Assembly (NCBI GenBank): GCA_937895345.1 | Contig: CALAWP010000012.1 | Location: forward strand, 1-64,000 | Direction of reading: 5' to 3' | Length of the DNA: 64,000 nt | Origin: an uncultured Paenibacillus sp. | GTDB taxonomy: Bacteria > Bacillota > Bacilli > Paenibacillales > Paenibacillaceae | Shown here: positions 50,922 to 60,349 of the stretch, one piece after another | Numbering within the stretch: position 1 is the first letter of the stretch | Layout: every line of letters starts with the position of its first letter | The notes under the pieces: model-generated | Databases searched by the model: none | Seen by the model: the letters and a program-made list of their open reading frames with translations, nothing else | What the model was told of the DNA's origin: nothing | Translations under genes and position numbers: made by a program

Positions 50922-52625
50922 ATGATTTACAAAAAACGCGGCTTCGCTTTTACGCTCATTATGCTGCTGATCGTCTCCATGCTGGCGGCTTGCGGCAGCG
51001 GCGGATCGGGCGGCAATAGCCCGGGCAATGCCGGGTCGTCGAATGGAGGCTCGACGACGAACGGTACGGACGAAAATCCTTACAAAGATAAGTACGATCC
51101 GCCGGTTACGATTTCCACCGTCTGGGGCGTGGATCCTGCCATCACATTCCGCAGCGGGGAGACGATTGAGAACAACGTAGCTACCCGCTGGGCTAAGGAA
51201 AGGCTGGGCATCGAGATCAAGTCGCTATGGTCGGTAACCGATACGAACAATGCTTATGTCACCAAGCTTCGTCTGGCGATGACTTCCGGTCAGGAAATGC
51301 CGGATATCGTCACGGTTAACGATGCATTGCTTATTCAGGATCTGATTGACTCCGGTCTCTTCCAGGATGCCGGCGCATTGTTTGACAAATACGCCAGCGA
51401 TACATGGAAAGAGGCCATGGCGCTGGATCCGAACGTATGGAATGCCTATACGAAGGACGGCGTGCGGATGGGAATTCCGGTCCTTGGCTACGCTTACAAT
51501 AATGATTACCTGCTCTGGATTCGCCAGGATTGGCTGGATGCGCTGAATCTGGAAGGACCGAAGACGATTGCCGAGCTGGAGCACGTGATGGATCAATTCC
51601 GCAACAACAATCCGCAAGGCCTGAGTCCGAACGAAGTGACGCCGCTTAGCATTGGCTTCAAGTCGTCCATGAAAACATGGATGGGCGATCCTTCTTGGAT
51701 ATTCGGCGCTTACGGCACAATTCCGAACCAGTGGAACCAGGCGGAAGATGGAAGCTTGGTCTACGGTTCGATCCATGAAGGCATGAAGCCGGGATTGCAG
51801 AAGCTGAAGGAATGGCGCGACAAAGGATATATTCCGAAAGAAGCGGCGCTGTGGGATGCTAACAAAACAGCCGAGCCGGCATCCGCGGGAACAGCGGGCA
51901 TTATTCCCGGTCCTTATTGGATGAGCGGATGGCCGCTGGACGGTACCGATCAAAATGCCGAAGGCGCGGTATGGAAGCCTCATCTGATTCCGACGGGCGA
52001 GGACGGCACGGCCATGCGGCACGGTACGCCTTTCAGTTCCGGCGTAACCCTGATCAACAAAAATATGAAGCATCCGGAAGCCTTCTTCACCTACCAGAAT
52101 TATCTCTTCGAACATCTTGCCGACCCGCAGGAAGGAAGCGAGTTCGAGCACGGAGTATTCGAAGGCTACGACTTTGCCTTTGACGAGAACGGCAACCCGG
52201 TTTATCTCGACGATGTTCCAGGCAAAGCCGTGAACGGGGTGCTGCGCTACTTCCTGGTTCGAGACGGTGCACGTATTCCGGATGCCCAGTTCAAAGCGTT
52301 GCTGGCTCTGGCGGAAGGCAAGGAGCCGACCACGTATCGCGAGCGGGAGGTCGTCAACACTTACGGGCCGGAGACGGCATTGGCAGCTACCGTTGTTATG
52401 CAGCAAGCGGATATTTCCAAGATGAACATGTTCGTCGGTCCGCCGACGGATACGATGAAGTCCCGCATGGATTACCTGAACAAGATCGAAGCGCAAACCT
52501 TCAATGAAATTATTTACGGCGAGAAGCCGATCGAGGCGTTCGACGAGTTCGTAGCCACTTGGAAATCTTCCGGCGGCGATGCTATTACGAAGGAAGTCAA
52601 TGAATGGTATCAAAGCGTGAAATAA
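50922..52625 (+). CDS. Sugar ABC transporter substrate-binding lipoprotein
   Basis: A 567-residue extracellular binding protein with lipobox SMLAAC (Cys24), a Gly/Ser/Asn-rich linker to about residue 50, and LplA-like landmarks: SGQEMPDIVTVNDALLIQDL, LLWIRQDWLDALNLEGPKTI and TLINKNMKHPEAFFTYQNYL. ATG 50922 follows AAGGGGGA. The gene is followed by its own terminator, so it is expressed as a separate, probably abundant, message under operator copy B. Confidence 0.92.
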   Translation: MIYKKRGFAFTLIMLLIVSMLAACGSGGSGGNSPGNAGSSNGGSTTNGTDENPYKDKYDPPVTISTVWGVDPAITFRSGETIENNVATRWAKERLGIEIKSLWSVTDTNNAYVTKLRLAMTSGQEMPDIVTVNDALLIQDLIDSGLFQDAGALFDKYASDTWKEAMALDPNVWNAYTKDGVRMGIPVLGYAYNNDYLLWIRQDWLDALNLEGPKTIAELEHVMDQFRNNNPQGLSPNEVTPLSIGFKSSMKTWMGDPSWIFGAYGTIPNQWNQAEDGSLVYGSIHEGMKPGLQKLKEWRDKGYIPKEAALWDANKTAEPASAGTAGIIPGPYWMSGWPLDGTDQNAEGAVWKPHLIPTGEDGTAMRHGTPFSSGVTLINKNMKHPEAFFTYQNYLFEHLADPQEGSEFEHGVFEGYDFAFDENGNPVYLDDVPGKAVNGVLRYFLVRDGARIPDAQFKALLALAEGKEPTTYREREVVNTYGPETALAATVVMQQADISKMNMFVGPPTDTMKSRMDYLNKIEAQTFNEIIYGEKPIEAFDEFVATWKSSGGDAITKEVNEWYQSVK

Positions 52626-52636
52626 GGAACGGTTCA

Positions 52637-52671
52637 GCGGCCCTTGCGTAAAGCGCAGGGGCCGTTTTTTT
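52637..52671 (+). terminator. Rho-independent terminator of the binding-protein gene
   Basis: GCGGCCCTTGCG / CGCAGGGGCCG stem with one mismatch, followed by seven T residues. Confidence 0.9.
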
Positions 52672-52729
52672 CGGGCCGGGCAAGGAATGCAGCCGGACCC
52701 TGCGCCTGCGTCTTTGCGACAATAAATAG

Positions 52730-52755
52730 TTGTATTTGTGCCCGAAATGTTGAGA
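52730..52755 (+). promoter_or_regulatory. YesN-type operator candidate, copy C
   Basis: TTGTATT-N11-TGTTG; the second half begins 40 nt before the -10 TATACT at 52788. The first half is the weakest of the four copies. Confidence 0.5.
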
Positions 52756-52787
52756 TTTGCATGCTTATGGCATGTCAATGCCATTGT

Positions 52788-52793
52788 TATACT
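52788..52793 (+). promoter_or_regulatory. -10 element of the first permease pair
   Basis: TATACT, without a clear -35; the leader to the permease start is about 33 nt. Confidence 0.5.
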
Positions 52794-52831
52794 GATTTTA
52801 TACACTATACCTCGCAGGGGGAAAGAGCAAT

Positions 52832-53803
52832 ATGGAGCAGACACAAGCACCGAACGTCCAAGACGGCGCGGGGACTCAGCCGGAGCTACCGCAACGCCGT
52901 TCGTTTTCCTATTACTTGGTTACGCAATGGCCTTTTCATGCGATGGTCCTGCCATCCATCGTTTTTTTGATCCTGTTCGCTTATCTTCCGATGGGCGGGC
53001 TCGTTATGGCGTTTCAGGATTTCAAACCGTGGCTTGGTCTTGACGGCTCCAAGTGGGTCGGACTGGACCAGTTCCGTTATTTGTTTGAACGCGAGGATTC
53101 CGTACAGGTCATCTGGAACACGCTGGTAATCGCCGTCTTCAAGATGGTACTCAATTTGGTGGCGCCCTTTACATTTGCCATCCTGCTTAATGAGGTCCGC
53201 AAGCAATTGCTGAAGCGATTTGTACAGACGCTGGTCTACTTGCCGCACTTTCTGTCCTGGGTTATTCTCGGCGGCATCCTTACCGATTTGCTGTCGACGG
53301 ACGGCGGGCTCGTCAACCGGGTGCTGACCGGCCTGTTCGGCATTGAACCGATCTTCTTCCTGGGCAACGGCGACTGGTTCCGCTTCACGGTTATCGTCTC
53401 CGATGTATGGAAAGAATTCGGCTTCGGTACGATTGTCTTCCTGGCGGCGCTGGCGGGTGTGAATCCGGCGCTCTACGAAGCGGCTGAAATGGATGGAGCC
53501 AATCGTTGGCATCAGACTTGGCATATTACGATCCCGGCCATGATGCCGATTGCCATTGTCGTAGGCACCCTGGCGCTGGGCAATGTGCTTAATGCAGGCT
53601 TCGACCAAATCTTCAACTTGTACAATCCGCTTGTTTATGCCAAGGGCGATATTATCGATACTTTCGTTTACCGGGCAGCGATCCTGAATGGCGAGATGGG
53701 CTTTGGCACGGCGATAGGGTTGTTCAAATCCGTGATCAGCTTCATCCTGATCGTAGCCGCATATCGGATGGCCTACAAACTGGCCAATTATAGAATTTTC
53801 TAA
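52832..53803 (+). CDS. ABC sugar transporter permease (LplB-like)
   Basis: A 323-residue permease with a polar N-terminal tail of about 35 residues and six helices. MVLPSIVFLILFAYLPMGGL, KRFVQTLVYLPHFLSWVILG and the EAA loop YEAAEMDGANRWHQTWHITI are family hallmarks. ATG 52832 follows AGGGGGAAAG. It pairs with the permease 15 nt downstream. Confidence 0.93.
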   Translation: MEQTQAPNVQDGAGTQPELPQRRSFSYYLVTQWPFHAMVLPSIVFLILFAYLPMGGLVMAFQDFKPWLGLDGSKWVGLDQFRYLFEREDSVQVIWNTLVIAVFKMVLNLVAPFTFAILLNEVRKQLLKRFVQTLVYLPHFLSWVILGGILTDLLSTDGGLVNRVLTGLFGIEPIFFLGNGDWFRFTVIVSDVWKEFGFGTIVFLAALAGVNPALYEAAEMDGANRWHQTWHITIPAMMPIAIVVGTLALGNVLNAGFDQIFNLYNPLVYAKGDIIDTFVYRAAILNGEMGFGTAIGLFKSVISFILIVAAYRMAYKLANYRIF

Positions 53804-53818
53804 AAAGGGGCGGGCTGC

Positions 53819-54697
53819 ATGTATTACAAATCACCATCGTATAAAATCTTCAGTGTCTTTAATACCATCTTGATGGTTGTGCTCGCGCTGCTCTGCATTA
53901 TTCCGCTCATTCACGTCCTGGCGGTTTCGCTGAGCTCAAGGGCGGCTGCGGACGCCAACATCGTCTCTCTTTGGCCCGTAGACTTTACGTTAAGCGCCTA
54001 CAAATTAACGATGAACAATCCGGCCTTCCTCGGATCGATGTGGATATCGGTGCAGCGCACGGTTATCGGAACGGCATTAACGCTGATCCTGGCGTTTCTG
54101 GCGGCCTATCCGCTTTCCAAAGAGACGTCTTCATTCCGCGGCCGCAATGTGTATGCATGGATCTTCGTCATAACGATGCTGTTTAACGGCGGTCTCGTTC
54201 CTTTCTACATGGTTATTCAACGCTTGGGTCTGATGGACAGCTTCTGGGTGCTCGTGCTGCCGGGCGCAGTCAATGTGTTTCTGACGATTCTCATGCTTAA
54301 TTTCTTTCGGGGTATTCCGAAGGAGATGGAAGAAGCGGCGTTGATCGACGGGGCCGGGCATTTCCGCACGCTGTTCAGCATCTACCTGCCGGTATCGCTG
54401 CCTTCGATCGCCACCATCGCGTTGTTCAGTATGGTGGGGCACTGGAACTCGTGGTTTGACGGGCTGCTGTATATCGGCGATCCGAGCCGATATCCGTTGG
54501 CAACCTTCCTGCAAACGGTCATTATCCAAAGTGACATGACGACGCTGAACATCGATCCGTCCGATTTGGACTTGATCTCTCAGACGACCGTCAAAGCGGC
54601 GCAGATCTTCATCGGCGCCTTGCCCATCCTGCTCGTCTATCCGTTCCTGCAGCGGTACTTCGTTAAGGGACTTGTCCTGGGATCGGTGAAGTCGTAG
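53819..54697 (+). CDS. ABC sugar transporter permease (YtcP/LplC-like)
   Basis: A 292-residue permease: YKIFSVFNTILMVVLALLCI, FNGGLVPFYMVIQRLGLMDS, EAA loop EEAALIDGAGHFRTLFSIYL and the ending QRYFVKGLVLGSVKS. ATG 53819 follows AAAAGGGGCGGG. A terminator-like hairpin follows. Confidence 0.93.
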   Translation: MYYKSPSYKIFSVFNTILMVVLALLCIIPLIHVLAVSLSSRAAADANIVSLWPVDFTLSAYKLTMNNPAFLGSMWISVQRTVIGTALTLILAFLAAYPLSKETSSFRGRNVYAWIFVITMLFNGGLVPFYMVIQRLGLMDSFWVLVLPGAVNVFLTILMLNFFRGIPKEMEEAALIDGAGHFRTLFSIYLPVSLPSIATIALFSMVGHWNSWFDGLLYIGDPSRYPLATFLQTVIIQSDMTTLNIDPSDLDLISQTTVKAAQIFIGALPILLVYPFLQRYFVKGLVLGSVKS

Positions 54698-54735
54698 CGG
54701 GCAATCGATAAAAGAAAAGAAGTTGAGTTGCCGAA

Positions 54736-54780
54736 GCGGCCGTTCCGCGGGAAACCTTCCCGATGGAGCGGCCGTTGTTT
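54736..54780 (+). terminator. Terminator-like hairpin between the two importer modules
   Basis: Outer CGGCCG pair and inner CGGGAA-ACC-TTCCCG, followed by TTGTTT. Confidence 0.7.
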
Positions 54781-54886
54781 GCGTTCAGCGATATCATTGT
54801 ATAAATCATTTTTATGATTTTAACGGTCATTTTATAGTAAGATTCGTTGTTAATTCGAATGAAACGCAAATTTTTCGCTAAAATCG

Positions 54887-54912
54887 TTGCAAACTATCAT
54901 TTTTTGTTGATC
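54887..54912 (+). promoter_or_regulatory. YesN-type operator candidate, copy D
   Basis: TTGCAAA-N11-TGTTG; the second half begins 38 nt before the -10 TACAAT at 54943. It heads the second module, showing that both modules share the site. Confidence 0.6.
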
Positions 54913-54942
54913 TGGCAAATAGCGAGGGCGGATAACCTCCTT

Positions 54943-54948
54943 TACAAT
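54943..54948 (+). promoter_or_regulatory. -10 element of the second importer module
   Basis: TACAAT, weak -35 region (AGCGAG). The start codon follows about 30 nt later. Confidence 0.5.
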
Positions 54949-54978
54949 GGCTTTAAGAGAAGCCGAAGGAGGATTCGA

Positions 54979-55956
54979 ATGCCGCAAGCAGCCTCAGAGC
55001 ACCAGTATGCGCCGTTGCCTGCCGGGCAGCCGCGCCGCAAACCGAATATCTTTGTGCGCATCATCAGGCAGTGGGACATCCAGCTGATGGTCTGGCCCGG
55101 AATATTGCTCGTTTTCGTATTCGCGTATTTGCCGATGTACGGCGTTCTAACCGCATTTATGGATTACAAGATCAATACGGGATCGAATATTTGGGCGAAT
55201 ACATGGGTGGGCTTTAAACATTTCGAAGCGTTTTTTAACGCTCCCGAGTTTTATACCGTTATGCGGAACACGATCATCATCAGCTTGCTCAAGTTTGTCA
55301 TCGGGTTTCCGGCGCCGATTGTGCTGGCCCTGATGCTGAACGAAGTGCGCCATATGCTGTTCAAGCGGATCGTGCAGACCATTACGTATTTGCCGCATTT
55401 TCTGTCCTGGGTCATTGTGGCGGGACTCGTCACGGCCATGCTCTCGACGGAGAACGGGAGCGTCAATATGCTGCTAATGAAGATCAAGCTGATCGACGAT
55501 CCCGTCAACTTCCTGTCCTTGCCGGAATACTTCTGGTCCATTCTCATTTCGGCCAACGTGTGGAAGGAGATCGGCTTCGGCTCCATCGTCTATTTGGCGG
55601 CGATCGCCGGCGTCGATCCGCATTTATATGAAGCGGCCGATATCGACGGCGCCAGCAAATTCAAACAAATCTACCTCATTACGATTCCGACGATCATGCC
55701 CGTCATTATTATTTTCATGATTTTGGCGATCGGCAACCTGCTCAGCGCAGGCTTCGAAGACATTCTGCTGCTTGCCGGCAATCCGGTGCTCAGGCCGGTG
55801 TCGGATGTCATCGATACCTATGTATATCGGGTCGGTCTAGCCAATTACCGTTACTCATACGCCACCGCGGTGGGGCTGTTCAAAGCCGTCATCAGCATCG
55901 GATTGCTCGCCATGGCCAACTATATAGCGCGCAAATCGGGCAACAGCTTATGGTAA
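54979..55956 (+). CDS. ABC sugar transporter permease (LplB-like)
   Basis: A 325-residue permease: ILLVFVFAYLPMYGVLTAFM, KRIVQTITYLPHFLSWVIVA, EAA loop YEAADIDGASKFKQIYLITI and the ending MANYIARKSGNSLW. ATG 54979 follows AAGGAGGA at ideal spacing; the frame runs upstream through operator D and its promoter but those are regulatory. First gene of a permease-permease-binding protein operon. Confidence 0.93.
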   Translation: MPQAASEHQYAPLPAGQPRRKPNIFVRIIRQWDIQLMVWPGILLVFVFAYLPMYGVLTAFMDYKINTGSNIWANTWVGFKHFEAFFNAPEFYTVMRNTIIISLLKFVIGFPAPIVLALMLNEVRHMLFKRIVQTITYLPHFLSWVIVAGLVTAMLSTENGSVNMLLMKIKLIDDPVNFLSLPEYFWSILISANVWKEIGFGSIVYLAAIAGVDPHLYEAADIDGASKFKQIYLITIPTIMPVIIIFMILAIGNLLSAGFEDILLLAGNPVLRPVSDVIDTYVYRVGLANYRYSYATAVGLFKAVISIGLLAMANYIARKSGNSLW

Positions 55957-55989
55957 TCGGCAAGATCTACGAACAGGGAGGGAACCGAA

Positions 55990-56886
55990 TTGGCCCGTAT
56001 CGCAATAAGCGACCGTTTGATGCTCATCTTTATTTACACGTTTCTCGTGCTGTTGTCGTTCAGCGCGCTGTATCCGTTCTGGAATGCGCTTGCCGTCTCG
56101 TTTAACCTGGGAATCGACACCTCGAAGGGCGGCGTTACGTTCTGGCCGAGGGAGTTTACGCTGGAAAACTACGAAATCGTATTTCAGGACGACCGACTGC
56201 TGAACGGATTTATGATTTCGGTGCTGCGGACGATCGTCGGCACGGTAACCGCCATCGTGATGACGGCGATACTGGCTTACGGCATGTCCAGGCGGGAGCT
56301 GATCGGCCGCAATTATTACATGTTGTTCTTTGTATTTACGATGTACTTTGGCGGCGGATTGATTCCGACTTACCTGCTGTACCGCTCCCTGGGCTTGATG
56401 AACACGTTCTGGGTCTTTATAATTCCGTCGCTGATCGGCGTCTACCATATGATCATTTTCCGCACCTTCTTCAAGAGCCTGCCGGCCGGGCTGGAGGAAT
56501 CGGCGCAAATCGACGGCTGCTCGAACTGGGGCATCTTCTTTCGCATTGTGCTGCCATTGTCGGGGCCCGTTATCGCGACGCTGGGATTGTTTACGGCGGT
56601 AGCCCATTGGAACGACTGGTTTATGCCGAGCATTTACATTACGAACGAAAAACTGCTGCCGATCCAGACGATGCTTCGCCAAATCTTGAACGCGAATATC
56701 GTAACGGACATGTCCAATAACCTGGACACCGCGTCGGCCGGACGGATTCAAGCGATGCGCACCATAACGACCAAATCGCTGACGATGGCGACGATGATGG
56801 TCGCGACGCTGCCGATCGTCATGGTATATCCTTTTGTGCAGAAGTATTTTGTGAAGGGCGTGCTGATCGGCTCGCTGAAAGAGTAG
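55990..56886 (+). CDS. ABC sugar transporter permease (YtcP/LplC-like)
   Basis: A 298-residue permease: LMLIFIYTFLVLLSFSALYP, GGGLIPTYLLYRSLGLMNTF, EAA loop EESAQIDGCSNWGIFFRIVL and the ending QKYFVKGVLIGSLKE. TTG 55990 follows GGGAGGGAACC. It lies 33 nt after its partner. Confidence 0.93.
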   Translation: MARIAISDRLMLIFIYTFLVLLSFSALYPFWNALAVSFNLGIDTSKGGVTFWPREFTLENYEIVFQDDRLLNGFMISVLRTIVGTVTAIVMTAILAYGMSRRELIGRNYYMLFFVFTMYFGGGLIPTYLLYRSLGLMNTFWVFIIPSLIGVYHMIIFRTFFKSLPAGLEESAQIDGCSNWGIFFRIVLPLSGPVIATLGLFTAVAHWNDWFMPSIYITNEKLLPIQTMLRQILNANIVTDMSNNLDTASAGRIQAMRTITTKSLTMATMMVATLPIVMVYPFVQKYFVKGVLIGSLKE

Positions 56887-56956
56887 TTCCCGGATCCGGT
56901 TTAAGGCGATACTCGCTTTGGACATACAAAATGTGAATGAGAGGGGTAGTACAAGC

Positions 56957-58645
56957 ATGAAGAAAGTGAGAAAAACATCGCTTCTGATCGTGTCGGCCAT
57001 TCTTGTGCTGGCGACGGCGCTGGCCGGCTGCAGCGGCGGCGGCAACGGCAAGAACGAGCCGAGTCCTTCGCCGACGGCGGGAACAGGCTCGAATAATTCC
57101 GGCAACGGCGATGCGGCGGAAGCGCCAAGCGATATTTGGCAGCTTGGTTCCGAGCCTCTGGAATTCAGCATGTACGGCCATTACAACTGGTACGACGTGC
57201 CGGCTTGGGACAGCACGGTGGCGGGCAGATGGGTCAAGGAAAATAAAAACGTCAATATCGTTCCGATCTCCGCCGGCGGCAATCCGGATCAAAAGCTGAG
57301 CACGATGATCGCGTCCAACGAGCTTCCGGACGTCATCTGGCTGGATCGCGGCGCGGATGTGGAAAGGTTGCGCGAGATGGGCATGCTTGTGCCGTTTGAC
57401 GACTATATCGACAAATATCCGAATCTGAAAACGTGGATGGGCAAAGACTTGAACCTGCTCCGCTCGTCCGACGGCAAATTGTATCAGTTCCCGAACTGGT
57501 ATACGGGCCGCCCGAACGGCAACGCCGGCTATGTCATCAACAAGAAAATTTACGACGAGCTGGGCGCCCCGACGCTCGAAACGACCGATGACCTGTACGA
57601 CTATCTTGTCAAAGTCAAAGAGAAATACGGCGACAGCGTCGTGCCGTTCGAGCCTGGACTTGCCAAGGATTTGCAAGGACTGGGCGTGCTGTACACCGCA
57701 TTTGGCGAAAATACGCTTTATTCCTACCTGAACGAAGGCATTCGCGCCGTACCGCAGGGCGATCAGTTGACGTCCCTGTTCACGAACGGGACGTTCCGCG
57801 AAGCGCAAAAGTATATCGCCAAGCTGTATCGCGAAAAACTGATTTCGCAAGATGCGTTTACCCAAACCGCCGACCAGATCGAAGAGAAGGTCATGCAGGG
57901 CCGCGTCGCCGTATTTGCCGGAGCGAACCCTACCGTTTCGGCCATGCAGGCTCATCAGGAGATGGTCAAGCAAGATCCGGATTCCGGTTACTTTATGATC
58001 TGGCCGATTCATAAAGCCGGTTTGGACAAAAACAAAATTTTCCCAGGCACGTACACGGCGCTCGGCTGGAACGTCAGTGTCATTACGACGAATGCCAAGG
58101 ATCCGGAAAAGATCTTTGCTTTCCTCGATTGGTACACGGGACCGGAAGGCCAGTCGCTGCTGTTCTTCGGACCGGAAGGAGAGAACTGGCAAGGCTTCGA
58201 CGAAGACGGCCATCCGATCTTTACCGACCAGTACGATGCCGATGAAGTGCTTCAGCTGCAAAAGGACCATGACCCGATTATGTGGAACGGCAACACCGGC
58301 TATATCGATCCGGCCAAGATGAAATACGAAAGCAAGCTGCCGCCGGAGGAGCAAAACTGGGCGGCCCGTTACCAAAGCACGATCACGTGGCCGACGCAGG
58401 CGAACGCGACGGAATTTATCAACTTGAACCCGCTGCCGGACAGCGAGCTCGGCATCAAGAAAACGCAAATCGACGAGATCTTTACGCTCGCCTATGCGCA
58501 ATCCGTCATGGCGAAGAGCGACGAAGAGGTCGACAAGATTTGGGACAAAGCGGAGAAGGATGCGCAAAACGCCGGTTATTCCGAGCTTCTGGCATACCGT
58601 ACGGAGCAATGGAAGAAAAATAAAGAGATTATCGCCGGCAACTAA
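56957..58645 (+). CDS. Sugar ABC transporter substrate-binding lipoprotein
   Basis: A 562-residue binding protein with lipobox ATALAGC (Cys25), a Gly/Ser/Pro/Asn-rich linker and LplA-like segments: SNELPDVIWLDRGADVERLR, YVINKKIYDELGAPTLETTD and GTYTALGWNVSVITTNAKDP. It is the third gene of its operon, whereas the first module has the binding protein ahead of the permeases. ATG 56957 follows GAGAGGGG. A 13-bp hairpin terminator follows. Confidence 0.92.
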   Translation: MKKVRKTSLLIVSAILVLATALAGCSGGGNGKNEPSPSPTAGTGSNNSGNGDAAEAPSDIWQLGSEPLEFSMYGHYNWYDVPAWDSTVAGRWVKENKNVNIVPISAGGNPDQKLSTMIASNELPDVIWLDRGADVERLREMGMLVPFDDYIDKYPNLKTWMGKDLNLLRSSDGKLYQFPNWYTGRPNGNAGYVINKKIYDELGAPTLETTDDLYDYLVKVKEKYGDSVVPFEPGLAKDLQGLGVLYTAFGENTLYSYLNEGIRAVPQGDQLTSLFTNGTFREAQKYIAKLYREKLISQDAFTQTADQIEEKVMQGRVAVFAGANPTVSAMQAHQEMVKQDPDSGYFMIWPIHKAGLDKNKIFPGTYTALGWNVSVITTNAKDPEKIFAFLDWYTGPEGQSLLFFGPEGENWQGFDEDGHPIFTDQYDADEVLQLQKDHDPIMWNGNTGYIDPAKMKYESKLPPEEQNWAARYQSTITWPTQANATEFINLNPLPDSELGIKKTQIDEIFTLAYAQSVMAKSDEEVDKIWDKAEKDAQNAGYSELLAYRTEQWKKNKEIIAGN

Positions 58646-58668
58646 TTTCGCACATTGCAAGCGTTAAT

Positions 58669-58704
58669 AGAAGGGGTATACTGGACATAGTATACCTCTT
58701 CTTT
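58669..58704 (+). terminator. Rho-independent terminator of the second importer operon
   Basis: AGAAGGGGTATAC / GTATACCTCTTCT stem with one G-T pair, eight-base loop, then TTCCC. It separates the transporter genes from the following two-component pair. Confidence 0.75.
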
Positions 58705-58780
58705 CCCGTTTGAGCGGCGGGCTTGATTCGCGGCGGCGGCCCCGCCTTAAGCTAAACTTTTTCACCCGGAGATGAAGCCG

Positions 58781-60349
58781 ATGTACAAAGTGTTGCTCGT
58801 CGATGACGAAATTCTCGATTTGAAAGGCATGCAAACCTTTATCCCGTGGAACGAGCTGGGGATGGAGGTCGTTGCGGCCGTAACGAGCGGATTTGCGGCC
58901 AGCGAAATCGTCGGGAAGGAGCCCGTCGACATTTTGGTGACGGATGTGCGGATGCCGAATATGTCGGGGCTGGAATTGGCGAGAAAAGCGCTGGAGCTGC
59001 GGAGCCGCATCAAAATTATTTTTGTAAGCGGATACCAGGATTTCCATTACGTGAAACAGGCGCTTTCGTTGAATGCCTGCAGCTACGTCGTAAAGCCGAT
59101 GGACGACAACGAGCTGATCGATTCGCTGCGCAAGCTGCGCTCGGAGCTGGACAAGGAGAGGAAGCTCGCCGAAACGGAACAGCTGTACATGCGGATGATT
59201 CCGATTGTCAAAAACGAATATATGCTGCAGCTGCTCGAGCACGGCGGCCGGGAGATGCCCGATGCGCTGCTGCGGCAATACGGCTTGCATGAATTGGCGT
59301 GGCCGGTGCAAGTGGCGGTGGCGGAAAGGGACGACTGGCCGGTCAAAAAAGCGGACGGCGCGGCGTACGACGAAGCCGAGCTGACGGGGCGCTTTTGGAA
59401 TAAGCTGCTGACGATGTGCGGAGAAAGCGGCATTCGTCACTTTTGCAAGCTGTCGGACAAACGGGTGGCTCTTCTGGCCGAGCGGGGCACGGATCTCACA
59501 AGGTTGCGGGAGGCGCTTAACGAGAAGGGACAGGCGGAGTGTCCGATTACGGCGACGATCGGCACCGGGGAAACCGCTCATGATTATGGCGGAATTCCGC
59601 TTTCCTTCCGGCAGGCCAAGACGGCGCTGGATCACAAAATGTTTTACGGCAAAGGTCGGCTGATCCGCCACGGAGACATTCAGTCGCACCAGATGAAGGA
59701 CGTTCAAAGCCTGGATATTCAGCTGGATACATTGTTCGAAGCGATGTCCCGCTACGACCTGGTCCAGGTGCACGACGAGCTGAACAAGCTTTACGGCTTG
59801 GCGGCCAATATGAGATCCCGGTTCACCATACAGAACTTCACGTTATTTCTGATTATGAAGCTGGACGCGCACTTGCAAAAAAACAACGAGGATTTGTTCC
59901 GGATGCTGAACATGGACATTCACAGCCTGGATGTCCTGCTGCAGTACGAAACGATCGACGACATCCATTCCTGGCTCCGGTACCGGGTGTACGAGCTTTC
60001 CGAATTGCTGAACGCCAAAAAAAAGAAAAAGAACTGGAAGCTCGTGCAGGATATTGCGGACGATGTAAAGCGGCGGCTGCACGAGAACATTACGCTGAAG
60101 GACGTGGCGGAGAAATATTCGTTTTCCCCGAATTATCTCGGCCAAATTTTCAAGGAAGAAATGAACATGAATTTCAGCGACTACGTATCGATGCTGCGGA
60201 TGGAAAAGGCCGGGGAGCTTCTGTCGGGCACCAACCTGAAAGTATACGAGATCGCCCATTTGATCGGATACCGCTATTTGCCCTACTTTAGCAGACAATT
60301 CAAAGATTACCACGGCAAGACGCCGCTGGAATACAGAAGGAAGCTCTAA
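58781..60349 (+). CDS. Response regulator, YesN-like with AraC output domain
   Basis: A 522-residue regulator: receiver 1-120 with Asp8/Asp9, phospho-acceptor Asp55 (LVTDVRMPNMSG) and conserved Lys in YVVKPMDD; a long helical linker; AraC domain about 415-520 (NITLKDVAEKYSFSPNYLGQ, VYEIAHLIGYRYLPYFSRQF). ATG 58781 lies nine bases after GGAG; the ATG at 58772 is too close. The stop overlaps the kinase start (TAATG). Here the regulator precedes its kinase, the reverse of the first module. Confidence 0.94.
   Translation: MYKVLLVDDEILDLKGMQTFIPWNELGMEVVAAVTSGFAASEIVGKEPVDILVTDVRMPNMSGLELARKALELRSRIKIIFVSGYQDFHYVKQALSLNACSYVVKPMDDNELIDSLRKLRSELDKERKLAETEQLYMRMIPIVKNEYMLQLLEHGGREMPDALLRQYGLHELAWPVQVAVAERDDWPVKKADGAAYDEAELTGRFWNKLLTMCGESGIRHFCKLSDKRVALLAERGTDLTRLREALNEKGQAECPITATIGTGETAHDYGGIPLSFRQAKTALDHKMFYGKGRLIRHGDIQSHQMKDVQSLDIQLDTLFEAMSRYDLVQVHDELNKLYGLAANMRSRFTIQNFTLFLIMKLDAHLQKNNEDLFRMLNMDIHSLDVLLQYETIDDIHSWLRYRVYELSELLNAKKKKKNWKLVQDIADDVKRRLHENITLKDVAEKYSFSPNYLGQIFKEEMNMNFSDYVSMLRMEKAGELLSGTNLKVYEIAHLIGYRYLPYFSRQFKDYHGKTPLEYRRKL

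Noticed and set aside
58646..58780. Operator copy before the second regulator (TTGCAAGCG near 58655)
   Set aside because: The TGTTG half and -10 are missing, and the region is occupied by a terminator hairpin.
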